Shown here: positions 1 to 9,500 of the stretch, one piece after another
How the letters are laid out: each line of letters starts with the position of its first letter
Numbering within the stretch: position 1 is the stretch's first letter
NCBI RefSeq assembly: GCF_022549775.1
Contig: NZ_JAKZGP010000001.1
Coordinates: 62,001 to 126,000, forward strand
Direction of reading: 5' to 3'
Length of the DNA: 64,000 nucleotides
Origin: Belliella filtrata
Lineage (GTDB): Bacteria > Bacteroidota > Bacteroidia > Cytophagales > Cyclobacteriaceae
Notes under the pieces: generated by a model
The model's database searches: none
Seen by the model: only the letters and a program-made list of their open reading frames with translations
What the model was told of the DNA's origin: nothing
Position numbers and translations under genes: made by a program

Positions 1-28
1 CTATAATAGAAATTAGCCAAACTTAAGA

Positions 29-58
29 AAAAAGCGAGACTATTCAGTCTCGCTTTTT
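29..58 (-). terminator. Rho-independent terminator overlapping the rng stop codon
   Basis: A perfect 13-bp stem (29-41 pairing with 46-58, 4-nt loop) is followed, on the minus strand, by a run of T. The stop codon of the RNase E/G gene (40-42) and its last few codons form one arm and part of the loop. The transcript therefore has almost no 3' untranslated region. Confidence 0.85.
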
Positions 59-1611
59 ACATTTAGTTCTATTTCTTCTCCTGAATCGTCCAGGAATCTG
101 TACTCCGTCACAGGTAGTGAAGAATCTTTGATCAGTTTTACCCATTTGAAATATTTGAAAAACCATTTGATCCTTTGTGAAATGATGCCATTTGTAAAAT
201 AGGCATGCAAATAAGGATGTAATCCAATTTGGATTTTCGAAACATTTTGGATCGTAGCCATATGTTCTAGATCTTTCTCTAGTTTGTCGGCTACAAGGAT
301 TGAAGCTTGTATTTTGCCTGTACCGTTACATGCCGGACAGGTTTCTTTGGTGACTATATTGACTTCAGGTCTCACACGTTGTCTAGTGATCTGCATTAGA
401 CCGAATTTGGTCAATGGTAACACGGTGTTTTTAGACCTATCAGATTTCATCTCTTCTTTCATCGCATCAAAAACAGCCTTTTTGTTATCAGCTTTTTTCA
501 TATCGATAAAGTCAATGACGATAATCCCTCCCATATCTCGGAGGCGCAATTGTCTGGCAATTTCTTTTACAGCTACCAAGTTGGTTTTGAGTGCCGTTGT
601 CTCTTGGTCGCTTTCTTGATTAGACTTGTTGCCACTGTTGACATCCACTACATGGAGTGCTTCAGTATGCTCTATGATGACATAACCACCTTGTGGTAGG
701 CTGATTGTCTGTCCAAACAAGCTTTTGATTTGCTTCTCTATTCCAAAATTTTCAAAGAGCTTAGCTTTACCATTGTAAAGCTTAACAATTTTTTCTTTTT
801 CAGGGGCAATCGATCTTATATAAGATCTGATCTGATCATAGATCATTTCATCCTCTACTGTGATTGCATCGAATGATTCGTTGAGCAGGTCTCTAATGAT
901 AGATGACGCCATGCTCATTTCTCCTATTATCTTGTCTTTGGCTTTAGCTTTGGGTAGCTTTTTCATCCCATCTTCCCACGTGGTCACCAAGTTTCTGAGG
1001 TCTTTGTCTAGTTCCGTTACGGACTGACCTTCGGCCACAGTTCTGATGATCACACCAAAATTGGCAGGTTTGATGGAAGTGATTAGCCGCACTAACCTAC
1101 GCCTTTCATCTGCGCTTCGTATCTTTTTGGACACATTGACTGTATTCGAAAAAGGTACCAGCACCAGGTATCGACCGGCAATGGAGAGCTCACAGGATAG
1201 TCGAGGACCTTTCGTTGAGATTGGTTCTTTGACTACTTGTACCAGTATTTGATTGCTTTTAGGAAGGACATTGGAAATTTTTCCAAGCTTTTCTATGTCT
1301 GGTTCAAGGTCTAGTCCTTTCAAATTGTAAGCAGAGAGATTTCCATTCTTAGCTAGTTTCGTAAACTTGTTCAGGCTATTGATCTGGGGGCCTAGATCCT
1401 GATAATGCAGGAAGGCATCCTTTTCATAACCCACATCAATGAAGGCTGCATTGAGCCCATTGACGATCTTACGTACTGTGCCGAGATAGATATCTCCTAC
1501 TTTGAACTTGTTGTCTTCTCCATCTGCATGGAGCTCCACCAAGCTCTTGTCCTTCAAAAGGGCGATACGACTACCGCTTTGAGCAGAATCGATTAATAAT
1601 TCTGTGCTCAA
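40..1611 (-). CDS. rng: Ribonuclease E/G family endoribonuclease
   Basis: This is an endoribonuclease for rRNA maturation and mRNA decay, expected in the cytoplasm. The 523-residue protein has an N-terminal S1-type RNA-binding domain (about residues 38-130, containing VGDIYLGTVRKIVNGLNAAF). The catalytic region follows, with HVVDVNSGNK and VIDFIDMKK carrying the metal-binding aspartates, then the CPACNGTG zinc-link motif used for dimerisation. It is RNase G-sized and lacks the long C-terminal scaffold of enterobacterial RNase E. The start is a TTG (codon at 1609-1611); no in-frame ATG lies just upstream. It is the last gene of a minus-strand run after HU, a TPR protein and a COX24-type mini-protein, and ends inside its own terminator hairpin. 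Confidence 0.93.
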   Translation of the reverse strand: MSTELLIDSAQSGSRIALLKDKSLVELHADGEDNKFKVGDIYLGTVRKIVNGLNAAFIDVGYEKDAFLHYQDLGPQINSLNKFTKLAKNGNLSAYNLKGLDLEPDIEKLGKISNVLPKSNQILVQVVKEPISTKGPRLSCELSIAGRYLVLVPFSNTVNVSKKIRSADERRRLVRLITSIKPANFGVIIRTVAEGQSVTELDKDLRNLVTTWEDGMKKLPKAKAKDKIIGEMSMASSIIRDLLNESFDAITVEDEMIYDQIRSYIRSIAPEKEKIVKLYNGKAKLFENFGIEKQIKSLFGQTISLPQGGYVIIEHTEALHVVDVNSGNKSNQESDQETTALKTNLVAVKEIARQLRLRDMGGIIVIDFIDMKKADNKKAVFDAMKEEMKSDRSKNTVLPLTKFGLMQITRQRVRPEVNIVTKETCPACNGTGKIQASILVADKLEKDLEHMATIQNVSKIQIGLHPYLHAYFTNGIISQRIKWFFKYFKWVKLIKDSSLPVTEYRFLDDSGEEIELNVKSETE

Positions 1612-1674
1612 ATCGTGTCTCTGTTTATGTGAATGAACGTTTACTGTAAAAACTCAAAAAGAAGAAGTAATTAA

Positions 1675-1764
1675 TTACTTCTTCTTGTGTCTGTTTTTTC
1701 TAAGTCTCTTCTTACGCTTGTGCGTAGCGATCTTATGTCTTTTTCTTTTCTTACCGCAAGGCAT
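1675..1764 (-). CDS. AURKAIP1/COX24-type ribosome-associated mini-protein
   Basis: This is a 29-residue, extremely basic peptide that starts MPCGKKRKRHK and ends in HKKK, with ATG at 1764 and TAA at 1675. It contains the KIATHKRKKRLRKNRHKK pattern of the AURKAIP1/COX24 C-terminal domain, which resembles small-subunit ribosomal mini-proteins. More than half of the residues are Lys or Arg. It lies 29 nt after the TPR gene and 63 nt before the RNase E/G gene on the same strand, so co-transcription is likely. Family membership is recognised from the sequence. A ribosomal location is inferred from the family and the charge. Confidence 0.85.
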   Translation of the reverse strand: MPCGKKRKRHKIATHKRKKRLRKNRHKKK

Positions 1765-1793
1765 AGTCTTGAATTTAAATGTTGAACAATTAT

Positions 1794-2609
1794 TTACAGC
1801 CTCTCAAGGTAGCTATCTACACTAGACAGAACCTGTGGATCTGTGGTCATGCTTTTCACTTGCTCGAATTGCTTTTTTGCTTTGTTATTTTGCTTAGACT
1901 CGTAGTAGCTGACTGCCAAATAGAACTGTCCCTGAAGATTGGAAGGATGAAATTTGATCAATTCTTCGAATCTTTCAGCTGCTCTTTTGTACTGCCCTGA
2001 CTGCATAGATAGCACTCCCATGTTGAAAAGTGCGTCTTCATTGCTAGCATCTGCTTCCAGCACCTCCCTTAGCATGGTAATACCATGCATTGGGTTGGAA
2101 GAAGACACATACGTCATGGCTACTTTTGTTTTTAAATCTAAGCGGCTTGGATCTTTATCCAGAACCTGATTGAGATACTTTCTTGTCTTTTCGGCAAGAA
2201 AGGAAATCTTTTGCTCATTGAGCGCAAAGGTGTATGCTTCATAATATGCATTTCCTGTTCGCTCTTGACGTTCAATATTATTTGATTTATCCAAAGCAAG
2301 CTCTTGATAATGCGCTGCACTATCATATTTGCCCAATTCTGAATAAATCTCGGATATTGCGTCTGCAAAGGTAACGAAATTTTCCTTATTATCAGCTGCT
2401 GACAGCTTGCCTCTTAAAGTGGCAAGCTCATCAGCAGTAGATTCATCTATCGCTCCCATGTGTGAAGGGGCCGTTTCGGCAACTTCCTCCTCACTAGTCG
2501 CAACTTGATTCTGCCCCTCATCATTGTCTACAACTACTCTTGGTAGTGAGTATAATATACCGATGGCTACTATACCGACTGCAATGGCTATGATTTGGGA
2601 TTTTTTCAT
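1794..2609 (-). CDS. Membrane-anchored tetratricopeptide-repeat protein
   Basis: The 271-residue protein has one N-terminal membrane segment (about residues 5-24, IIAIAVGIVAIGILYSLPRV). An acidic linker follows, then about five TPR-like helical pairs from residue 65 to the end, such as DALFNMGVLSMQSGQYKRAAERFEELI and the following FYLAVSYYESKQNNKAKKQF unit. TPRs are protein-protein interaction scaffolds, so the repeats probably act on the periplasmic face. It sits between HU (21-nt gap) and the COX24-type gene, probably in one operon. No enzyme domain is visible and the partner is unknown. Confidence 0.8.
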   Translation of the reverse strand: MKKSQIIAIAVGIVAIGILYSLPRVVVDNDEGQNQVATSEEEVAETAPSHMGAIDESTADELATLRGKLSAADNKENFVTFADAISEIYSELGKYDSAAHYQELALDKSNNIERQERTGNAYYEAYTFALNEQKISFLAEKTRKYLNQVLDKDPSRLDLKTKVAMTYVSSSNPMHGITMLREVLEADASNEDALFNMGVLSMQSGQYKRAAERFEELIKFHPSNLQGQFYLAVSYYESKQNNKAKKQFEQVKSMTTDPQVLSSVDSYLERL

Positions 2610-2630
2610 AAGGAATTTAGCTTTTGAGGA

Positions 2631-2939
2631 TTAGTCCTGTGGAGCTAGATCTTTGATTTTTTTACTGTTTTTAATTTTCTCGATGAAAACCTTCGAAGGT
2701 TTGAAGGCCGGCACATAATGCTCATCGATCACGATAGCAGTGTTTTTAGAGATATTTCGGGCTATTTTCTTTGCTCTCTTCTTATTAATGAAGCTGCCAA
2801 ACCCTCTCACATAAATGTTGTCTCCCTCTGCCATGGAATCTTTTACAACTTTGAAGAATGCCTCAATGGTCTGAGTCACATCGTCTTTCTGGATTCCAGT
2901 TTTGTCCGAAATCTTGGTAATTACTTCTGCTTTAGTCAC
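2631..2939 (-). CDS. HU-family DNA-binding protein
   Basis: This is a histone-like nucleoid protein of 102 residues. The N-terminal dimerisation helices (TKAEVITKISDKTGIQKDDV) are followed by the GFGSFINKKRAKKIARNI stretch that leads into the DNA-binding beta arms, and by the PAFKPSK motif near the C terminus. It has about ten extra C-terminal residues compared with the usual 90. The start is GTG (2937-2939), chosen because it gives the canonical MTKAEV N terminus. It is the first gene of the minus-strand HU-TPR-COX24-rng cluster and is divergent from mutY. Confidence 0.93.
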   Translation of the reverse strand: MTKAEVITKISDKTGIQKDDVTQTIEAFFKVVKDSMAEGDNIYVRGFGSFINKKRAKKIARNISKNTAIVIDEHYVPAFKPSKVFIEKIKNSKKIKDLAPQD

Positions 2940-3006
2940 TGTTAAATTAATTTAAATTATTATCGAATAAGCTTAACGACCTATTAACCAACTAATTTTG
3001 GGACTG

Positions 3007-3041
3007 CAAATTTACAAGAAGCATTTCAAATTAAAAACAAA
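3007..3041 (-). promoter_or_regulatory. Probable Bacteroidota-type promoter of the HU operon
   Basis: On the minus strand an exact TAnnTTTG -7 element (TAAATTTG, 3014-3007) is preceded by TTTG at 3041-3038. The spacing is 23 nt, slightly longer than the usual 19-21. Transcription would start near position 3000, giving a leader of about 60 nt. The -7 match is seen directly; promoter function is inferred. Confidence 0.45.
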
Positions 3042-3099
3042 TTCACCAAAATTAGCTTCTTTTGTTTAACGTTTATTTCATACAAAAAATTTCAACATT

Positions 3100-4173
3100 T
3101 TGAAAAACAGGCATTTTGCTTCTACATTACTACACTGGTATGCTAAGCACAAGAGGGATTTACCTTGGAGAAACACACATAATCCCTATATAATTTGGCT
3201 ATCAGAAATAATTCTTCAGCAAACAAGGGTCGCTCAAGGCTTGCCATATTTTGAAAAATTTTTAGAAAAATTTCCAAAAATTTCAGATCTAGCTTCTGCG
3301 CCTAGCGATGAAGTAATGAGACTCTGGCAAGGGCTGGGCTATTACAGCCGTGCGAGAAACCTCCACCAATGTGCCAAAGACATCATGACAATGCACAATG
3401 GCGAATTTCCAAACACCTACAAAGAGCTCCTTAAACTAAAAGGGGTGGGTTCATACACTGCGGCAGCCATAGCGTCTTTTGCTTTTGGTGAGGCTGTTGC
3501 TGTCTTAGACGGCAATGTATTTCGAGTGCTGGGGAGATATTTTGGCGTGAGTGAGGATATTTCAAGCGGACAAGGAAAGCGAGCTTTTGAAGCTCTTGCA
3601 AATGAACAATTATCCAATGAAAATCCAGCGGAATATAATCAAGCCATCATGGAATTTGGTGCCCTTCAATGCACACCCAAAAATCCAGATTGCACTTCCT
3701 GCTCACTTCAAGAGGGATGCTTTGCTTTCAAAGAAAATTTAGTTCGAGACCTTCCTGTCAAACTAGGTAAAGTAAAAGTAAAAACAAGGTATTTTAATTA
3801 CTTATATATAAGATGTGGTTCACAGATTGTAGTTCGTCAAAGACCAGCTGGAGATATTTGGCAGGGGCTTTATGATTTTCCTCTAGAAGAAACAGAGGGT
3901 GCACTACTTCAAGACATCGAAGAATTAACCTTTTTCGGACAATTTGAGTCAAAAATCGAAAAAATTGAATTTGAACCTGAAAGTACCTACAAGCATATAC
4001 TCACGCATCAAAGAATTTTTGCCAACTTTGTGACGTTTGTGATTCAAGAAAAATATTTGTCAAAATTAGATCAATGGGTCAATGAGTCTGGTATGGAGTT
4101 GGTTAGTGCAGACAAGCTAGAATCATTGGGTAAACCAAAGTTGATCGTTAAGTTTTTGACTGATGAAAAATAA
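3100..4173 (+). CDS. mutY: Adenine DNA glycosylase MutY
   Basis: MutY removes adenine mispaired with 8-oxoguanine in base-excision repair. The 357-residue protein has the HhH-GPD fold: LPWRNTHNPYIIWLSEIILQ at the start, the helix-hairpin-helix LKGVGSYTAAAIASFAFG, and AVLDGNVFRVLGR with the catalytic aspartate. The iron-sulfur loop C-x6-C-x2-C-x5-C (CTPKNPDCTSCSLQEGC) follows, then a C-terminal NUDIX-like 8-oxoG recognition domain. The start codon is TTG (3100-3102), since no in-frame ATG precedes the conserved N terminus. ssb lies 52 nt downstream, the usual Bacteroidota order mutY-ssb-gldE. Confidence 0.95.
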   Translation: MKNRHFASTLLHWYAKHKRDLPWRNTHNPYIIWLSEIILQQTRVAQGLPYFEKFLEKFPKISDLASAPSDEVMRLWQGLGYYSRARNLHQCAKDIMTMHNGEFPNTYKELLKLKGVGSYTAAAIASFAFGEAVAVLDGNVFRVLGRYFGVSEDISSGQGKRAFEALANEQLSNENPAEYNQAIMEFGALQCTPKNPDCTSCSLQEGCFAFKENLVRDLPVKLGKVKVKTRYFNYLYIRCGSQIVVRQRPAGDIWQGLYDFPLEETEGALLQDIEELTFFGQFESKIEKIEFEPESTYKHILTHQRIFANFVTFVIQEKYLSKLDQWVNESGMELVSADKLESLGKPKLIVKFLTDEK

Positions 4174-4225
4174 TGCTTAAATTAGATCATGAACTTTTAG
4201 TTAATCATTTAAACCAATTTAAATT

Positions 4226-4690
4226 ATGGCAGGAGGAGTTAATAAGGTTATTTTAGTAGGTAATTTGGGTCAAGATCCAGAAGTAAGACACCTAGAAGGA
4301 GACAAAGTAGTAGCAAATGTGAGTTTGGCCACCACCGAATCTTACAAGGACAGAAGCGGCAATAGGGTAGATAATACCGAATGGCACGACCTAGAACTAT
4401 GGGATGGATTAGCAAAAATCGCTGAGAACTATCTCAAAAAAGGGAGTAAAATATACGTCGAAGGCAAGATCAAAACAGACTCTTGGCAAGATGAGCAAGG
4501 TAACAATAGAAGGAAAGTACGAATCAGGGTTCAGAACTTGACGATGTTGGATTCAAGGACTGATGGTCAAGCACCTGCAAGCAATAACTCAACTAATAAT
4601 CAAAACTATAATAATAACCCTTCAACACAGCAGATGCCTGCTCCAAATGTAGCAGAAGGTCCAGCAGATGACGATGACTTACCTTTCTAA
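4226..4690 (+). CDS. ssb: Single-stranded DNA-binding protein
   Basis: SSB coats single-stranded DNA in replication, recombination and repair and recruits partners through its acidic tail. The 154-residue protein has an N-terminal OB-fold (about residues 5-108, beginning NKVILVGNLGQDPEVRH and including TEWHDLELWDGLAKIAENYL). A disordered Asn/Gln/Pro-rich linker follows, and the canonical acidic tip DDDDLPF ends the protein. It lies between mutY and gldE on the same strand. The 98-nt gap to gldE holds a dyad and a promoter-like element, so the two may be separately transcribed. Confidence 0.96.
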   Translation: MAGGVNKVILVGNLGQDPEVRHLEGDKVVANVSLATTESYKDRSGNRVDNTEWHDLELWDGLAKIAENYLKKGSKIYVEGKIKTDSWQDEQGNNRRKVRIRVQNLTMLDSRTDGQAPASNNSTNNQNYNNNPSTQQMPAPNVAEGPADDDDLPF

Positions 4691-4702
4691 AACATTAAGA
4701 AT

Positions 4703-4760
4703 AACCAATTTTGAAAAAGCTATTTGCAGGTAAACTTGTAAGCCTATTTCAAAATTGGTT
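4703..4760 (+). repeat. Perfect 14-bp inverted repeat between ssb and gldE
   Basis: AACCAATTTTGAAA (4703-4716) is repeated as its exact reverse complement at 4747-4760, separated by 30 nt. There is no U-tract after it. It could be a weak ssb terminator or processing hairpin. Its right arm abuts the -7 element proposed for gldE. Confidence 0.7.
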
Positions 4761-4767
4761 AAATTTG
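4736..4767 (+). promoter_or_regulatory. Probable promoter for gldE
   Basis: TTG at 4736-4738 is followed after 21 nt by an exact TAnnTTTG element (TAAATTTG, 4760-4767). This matches the Bacteroidota sigma-ABfr promoter layout. A start near 4774 would leave about 15 nt before the gldE ATG. The element shares one base with the right arm of the inverted repeat, so hairpin and promoter overlap. Confidence 0.5.
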
Positions 4768-4788
4768 TAAAAACAATTCAGACATTTA

Positions 4789-6138
4789 ATGGACGACCCA
4801 TATCCGAGTATGATGTTGCTGACTGAGATTTCAGAAATCTCGGTCAGCTATCTTTTGATCAATGGATTTATTTTCATTTTTCTTCTAATTGCTTCAGGGC
4901 TAGTATCAGGTTCAGAAGTTGCATTTTTTTCTCTGTCATCTGAAGATCTCACCGACCTAGAAAATCAGGGGGATGCCAATTCAGAGAAAGTTCTCAAACT
5001 TGTAGGCAATCCACAACGATTGTTGAGCACCATATTAATCCTCAATAACCTAATCAATATTGGTATAGTTACCTTAACAACCTTTGTTGCTTGGAGTATT
5101 TTTGGACTCAACGCCACTGGTATATTTGTAATCTTGATACAAACTGTAGGCGTGACATTTGCCATTGTATTCTTCGGGGAAATCGTACCAAAAGTATATG
5201 CTACTAAAGCGCGCCAAGAATTTTCTTTGATGATGGCACCTATAGTTCACTTTTTTTCATTTATCCTGAAGCCGCTTTCATTGTTCCTAATGGGTATCAG
5301 CAATATCATAGAAAGGAGGATAGAGAGAAAAGGATACTCCATGTCAGTGGATGAACTTCACAAAGCGATCGAAATCACAACAGAGGATACCACCGAAGAA
5401 GAAAAAGGCATCTTAAGAGGAATAGTCAACTTCGGAACCTTGTCCGTAAAACAAGTAATGAGGTCTAGAATGGAAGTCACTGCGGTAGACACAGAAACCG
5501 ATTTTCATGAATTAATGGACAAAATCAATAAAAGTGGATACTCTAGGATTCCTGTGTACAAAGAGACCATCGACAACATTGAAGGCATTCTATACATCAA
5601 AGACCTATTGCCATTTATTGAGCATGAAGAGGATTTTGAGTGGCAAAATCTTGTTAGAAAGGGTCTATTTATACCAGAAAACAAGAAAGTAGATGCTTTA
5701 CTTAAGGATTTTCAGCAGAAGAGAGTGCACATGGCTATAGTCGTAGACGAATACGGAGGCACTTCTGGACTCGTTACTTTGGAAGACCTTATTGAAGAAA
5801 TCATAGGTGAAATCAATGACGAGTTTGATGACATTGAAGATTTTTATTTCAAAGAAATAGATCCCTTTACCTTTATTTTTGAGGGTAAGGTTTCATTAAA
5901 TGATTTTTGTAAAAAGCTAGAGTTAGATCCAACCATATTTGATGAAGTGAAAGGAGAAAGTGAATCTCTCGGTGGACTACTTTTAGAGTTGAATGCAAAC
6001 TTCCCAAAAAATGGTGCTAAAATTATTTTTGAGAATTTTGAATTCACCATACTAGCAGTGGATACCAGAAAGATAAAAAAGGTGAGAGTGAGGATCATAT
6101 CTGAAGAAGAGAAGGTTCAAAATGAATACGAAGACTGA
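4789..6138 (+). CDS. gldE: GldE-type CNNM/CBS-domain membrane protein
   Basis: The 449-residue protein has the CorC/HlyC-like architecture. A DUF21/CNNM membrane domain comes first (about residues 20-185, with helices such as LINGFIFIFLLIASGLVSGS). A CBS pair follows (about 205-330, including VKQVMRSRMEVTAVD and VHMAIVVDEYGGTSGLVTLE), then the C-terminal CorC_HlyC domain. In Bacteroidota this family member next to mutY and ssb is GldE, linked to gliding motility and type IX secretion. The usual downstream partner gldD is absent here: the next gene, after about 400 nt, is gltB. The name rests on family and synteny. A generic magnesium/cobalt-efflux-type function is the alternative. Confidence 0.82.
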   Translation: MDDPYPSMMLLTEISEISVSYLLINGFIFIFLLIASGLVSGSEVAFFSLSSEDLTDLENQGDANSEKVLKLVGNPQRLLSTILILNNLINIGIVTLTTFVAWSIFGLNATGIFVILIQTVGVTFAIVFFGEIVPKVYATKARQEFSLMMAPIVHFFSFILKPLSLFLMGISNIIERRIERKGYSMSVDELHKAIEITTEDTTEEEKGILRGIVNFGTLSVKQVMRSRMEVTAVDTETDFHELMDKINKSGYSRIPVYKETIDNIEGILYIKDLLPFIEHEEDFEWQNLVRKGLFIPENKKVDALLKDFQQKRVHMAIVVDEYGGTSGLVTLEDLIEEIIGEINDEFDDIEDFYFKEIDPFTFIFEGKVSLNDFCKKLELDPTIFDEVKGESESLGGLLLELNANFPKNGAKIIFENFEFTILAVDTRKIKKVRVRIISEEEKVQNEYED

Positions 6139-6246
6139 AGCCCTATAAATAGCTCTCAAACATTATGTGGTGTAACAGGTGTTTTTCAAAATTTTATAAA
6201 CCTCATTTTTTCAAGCAAAATATACTTAAGGCACACAAATTGAAAA

Positions 6247-6289
6247 GTCAGGAAAAAAAATTGAACTTTTTTTAATTTTTTTTCCTGAC
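6247..6289 (+). repeat. Perfect 16-bp hairpin in the gldE-gltB intergenic region
   Basis: The 408-nt gap between gldE and gltB holds two dyads. The first has arms 6247-6262 and 6274-6289 (GTCAGG, eight A, TT and its exact complement) with an 11-nt T-rich loop. It may terminate gldE transcription, although the T-run lies inside the stem rather than after it. I see no small gene in the rest of the gap, which is very AT-rich. Confidence 0.75.
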
Positions 6290-6365
6290 AACTTATTATT
6301 GTTATTTTTATGTTAAAAATGAATTTAGTGGTTCAAATAGAGAGTCTATTCAAACTTATCACACA

Positions 6366-6384
6366 CCTATTATTCAATAATAGG
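6366..6384. promoter_or_regulatory. Perfect 19-bp palindrome upstream of gltB (candidate operator)
   Basis: CCTATTATTCAATAATAGG is fully self-complementary around a single central base (6375). It lies about 160 nt before the gltB start. Such a short-centre dyad fits binding by a homodimeric regulator better than an RNA hairpin. Which regulator binds is unknown. Confidence 0.5.
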
Positions 6385-6546
6385 TTGAAATAATAACAGA
6401 CATGCCATTTTTGTAATAGATAAACAAAGGTAATATTCGGTACAAACTATGCAGTTAAACATTCGTTTGGTTGCTTAAATTTTAATAAAGAGAATATTTT
6501 TTGTAAATTCCGCAACCATTTCGAAAACCTATTAAACTTATTGATA

Positions 6547-9500
6547 ATGAATAAAGGATTATACCGTTCAGATTTTGAACATGATTCTTGTGGTATAGGT
6601 GCAGTCGTAAATGTCAAAGGACTAAAAACCCATGAGACCATTAGCGATGCACTCTATATGTTGAGTAACATGGAGCATAGAGGAGGCCGAGGAAGTGATC
6701 CCAAAACTGGTGATGGTGCTGGGATATTGATTCAGGTTCCACATTCTTTTTTGAAAGAAGTAACCCAAAGAGCCGGTTTCGAGATTCCGGGTGAGGGAAG
6801 CTACGGTGTCGGCATGACATTTTTCCCAAAAAACAAGCAGTTATACAAAAAGTCCAAAGAAAGACTTAACCAAATCATCAAAGAGCTTGGGTTCAAACTG
6901 TTGGGATATCGTCAGGTACCTGTAGATGAGACTGTCCCTGGTTCTGGAGCTTTGGATGTAATGCCAATCATCGAGCAGGTTTTTGTAAGACATGAAGATG
7001 GTCTACAAGACATAGATCTTGAACGCAAGCTGTATGTTTTGAGAAATTATGCCACTAGAGAGATCAACAAAGAAATCCCAGGTGTCAACAATGCTTTTTA
7101 CTTTGCCAGCTTCAGCTCAAACACCATTATATATAAAGGTCAGCTAAGGACAGATCAAGTTTTACCTTTCTACAAAGACCTACAAAACAACAAGATCACT
7201 TCTGGATTAGCGATTGTCCATTCAAGGTTCTCGACCAATACATTTCCTAACTGGAGACTTGCGCAGCCGTTCAGGTACCTATCCCACAATGGAGAGATCA
7301 ATACAATCAGAGGAAATTTGAACAAGATGAAGTCAAAGATGTCTTTGATGAGATCTGTCAATTTCACTGATCAGGAACTCGCTATGGTAATGCCTGTGAC
7401 TAATAAGCAGTATTCTGATTCAGCTAACCTTGATGCGCTGGTAGAACTATTGACATTAAGTGGAAGATCATTGCCTCATGTGATGATGATGCTGGTGCCT
7501 GAAGCTTGGCAAGATAACCAGATGATGGATAAGGATAGAAAAGCTTTCTACAAATTCCACGCAGCCCTCATGGAGCCATGGGATGGTCCTGCTGCATTAC
7601 TCTTCACTGACGGAAAATCTATAGGTGCTACCTTGGATAGAAATGGACTAAGACCTTTACGCTATTTCATAACCAATGATGATAGGGTAATCTTATCTTC
7701 AGAAGCTGGAGCGCTCCCAATCAGAGAGGCTACTATCAAAGAAAAGGGACGAATCAGTCCAGGCAGAATGCTCTGGATAGATTTAGAAAAAGGCAAAGTG
7801 GCATTTGACGATGAAGTTAAGTCTTCTATCTGCGACAACAAGCCATATGATAAGTGGGTAAGAGAAGAGCGCATTAAGCTTAGACTCATGCCAGACCCTA
7901 AAACCCTTACAAACCCATATACAACAGAAGCCCTTAAGCAAAAGCAAACCATATTTGGCTATACTTCGGAGGAAGTAAAAGTAATCCTAGCTCCTATGGG
8001 AGACACTTCTTACGAACCAATAGGCTCTATGGGAGCAGATACTCCACTTGCTGTTCTTTCAAAACAAAGTCAGCATGTAGCCAATTACTTCAAGCAACTG
8101 TTTGCTCAGGTAAGCAACCCTCCAATCGATCCAATCAGAGAGAAATTGGTGATGTCACTATTCACAAGAATAGGAGAAAGCCACAACATACTCGATGAAA
8201 GCCCAAGGCACACGAGACAAATACATATTTCGCAGCCAGTTCTTCTCAATGAAGACCTTGAAAAACTAAAAAACCTCGAAGATCAAGGATACAGAGCTGT
8301 AACATTACAAGCTCACTTTACAGCAGATCACAGACCTGGAAGCCTTCTCGACGCTCTCAATGAACTTGGAAGACAAGCTGAAGGTGCAATCTATGCTGGT
8401 AAAAACATCATAATAATTTCAGATCGAGGCTCAGATCAAACTAAAGCACCAATCCCAAGCTTACTAGCCATCGGAGCAGTACACCATCACTTGGTCAAAA
8501 AGAAACTTCGTACTCGAGCTGGACTGGTAGTAGAAGCAGGAGATATTAGAGAAACACATCATTTTGCTACAGTGATAGGTTACGGCGCTTCAGCCATCAA
8601 CCCGTACTTGGCTTTGGAAACACTACTCAGTTTGAATGAAAAAGGTCAACTAAGCAAGCAGCTTCCAACCAAACAGCTTTTTGCAAACTATCAAGCAGCT
8701 GTGGGCAAAGGGTTGCTCAAAGTTCTTTCCAAGATGGGTATCAGTACGCTTCAATCCTATCAAGGCGCACAGATCTTTGAAGCCATAGGATTGGGACCTG
8801 AAGTTATCGACAGATGCTTTAAAGGTACCGTAAGTAGGATATCAGGAATATCATTTGATGAGTTGGCAGAAGAAGTGTTGATCAGACATCAAGCAGCATA
8901 CGAGACTGATAGGCCAGTATTGGAAACTGGTGGTGTATATCAATGGAAGCGAAGAGGGGAAAAACACATGTTCAATCCCGAATCGATTCATTTGTTGCAA
9001 AAATCTACAAGGCTAAATGATTATGCGCTGTACAAAAAATTTGCTGAAAAGATCAATGTGCAGACCAAAGACGCATTGACACTTAGAGGATTGTTTGAAT
9101 TTAAGAAAAGAATCTCTATCCCCATCGAGGAAGTTGAACCAATAGAGTCAATCCTCAGACGATTTGCTACAGGTGCGATGTCTTTTGGATCGATTTCTCA
9201 CGAAGCACACACTACTTTAGCAATCGCCATGAACAGGATCGGTGCAAAAAGTAATAGTGGTGAGGGAGGAGAAGATGAAATAAGGTTTGAAAGAAAGGAA
9301 AATGGGGACTGGGAAAGATCTGCTATTAAGCAAGTAGCTTCAGGCAGATTCGGTGTCACTTCCAATTACCTCAGTAATGCTGAAGAAATTCAAATCAAAA
9401 TGGCTCAAGGAGCCAAGCCAGGTGAAGGTGGTCAACTTCCTGGTCACAAAGTGGATGATTGGATCGGTAGGGTAAGACACTCTACTCCAGGTGTGGGGCT

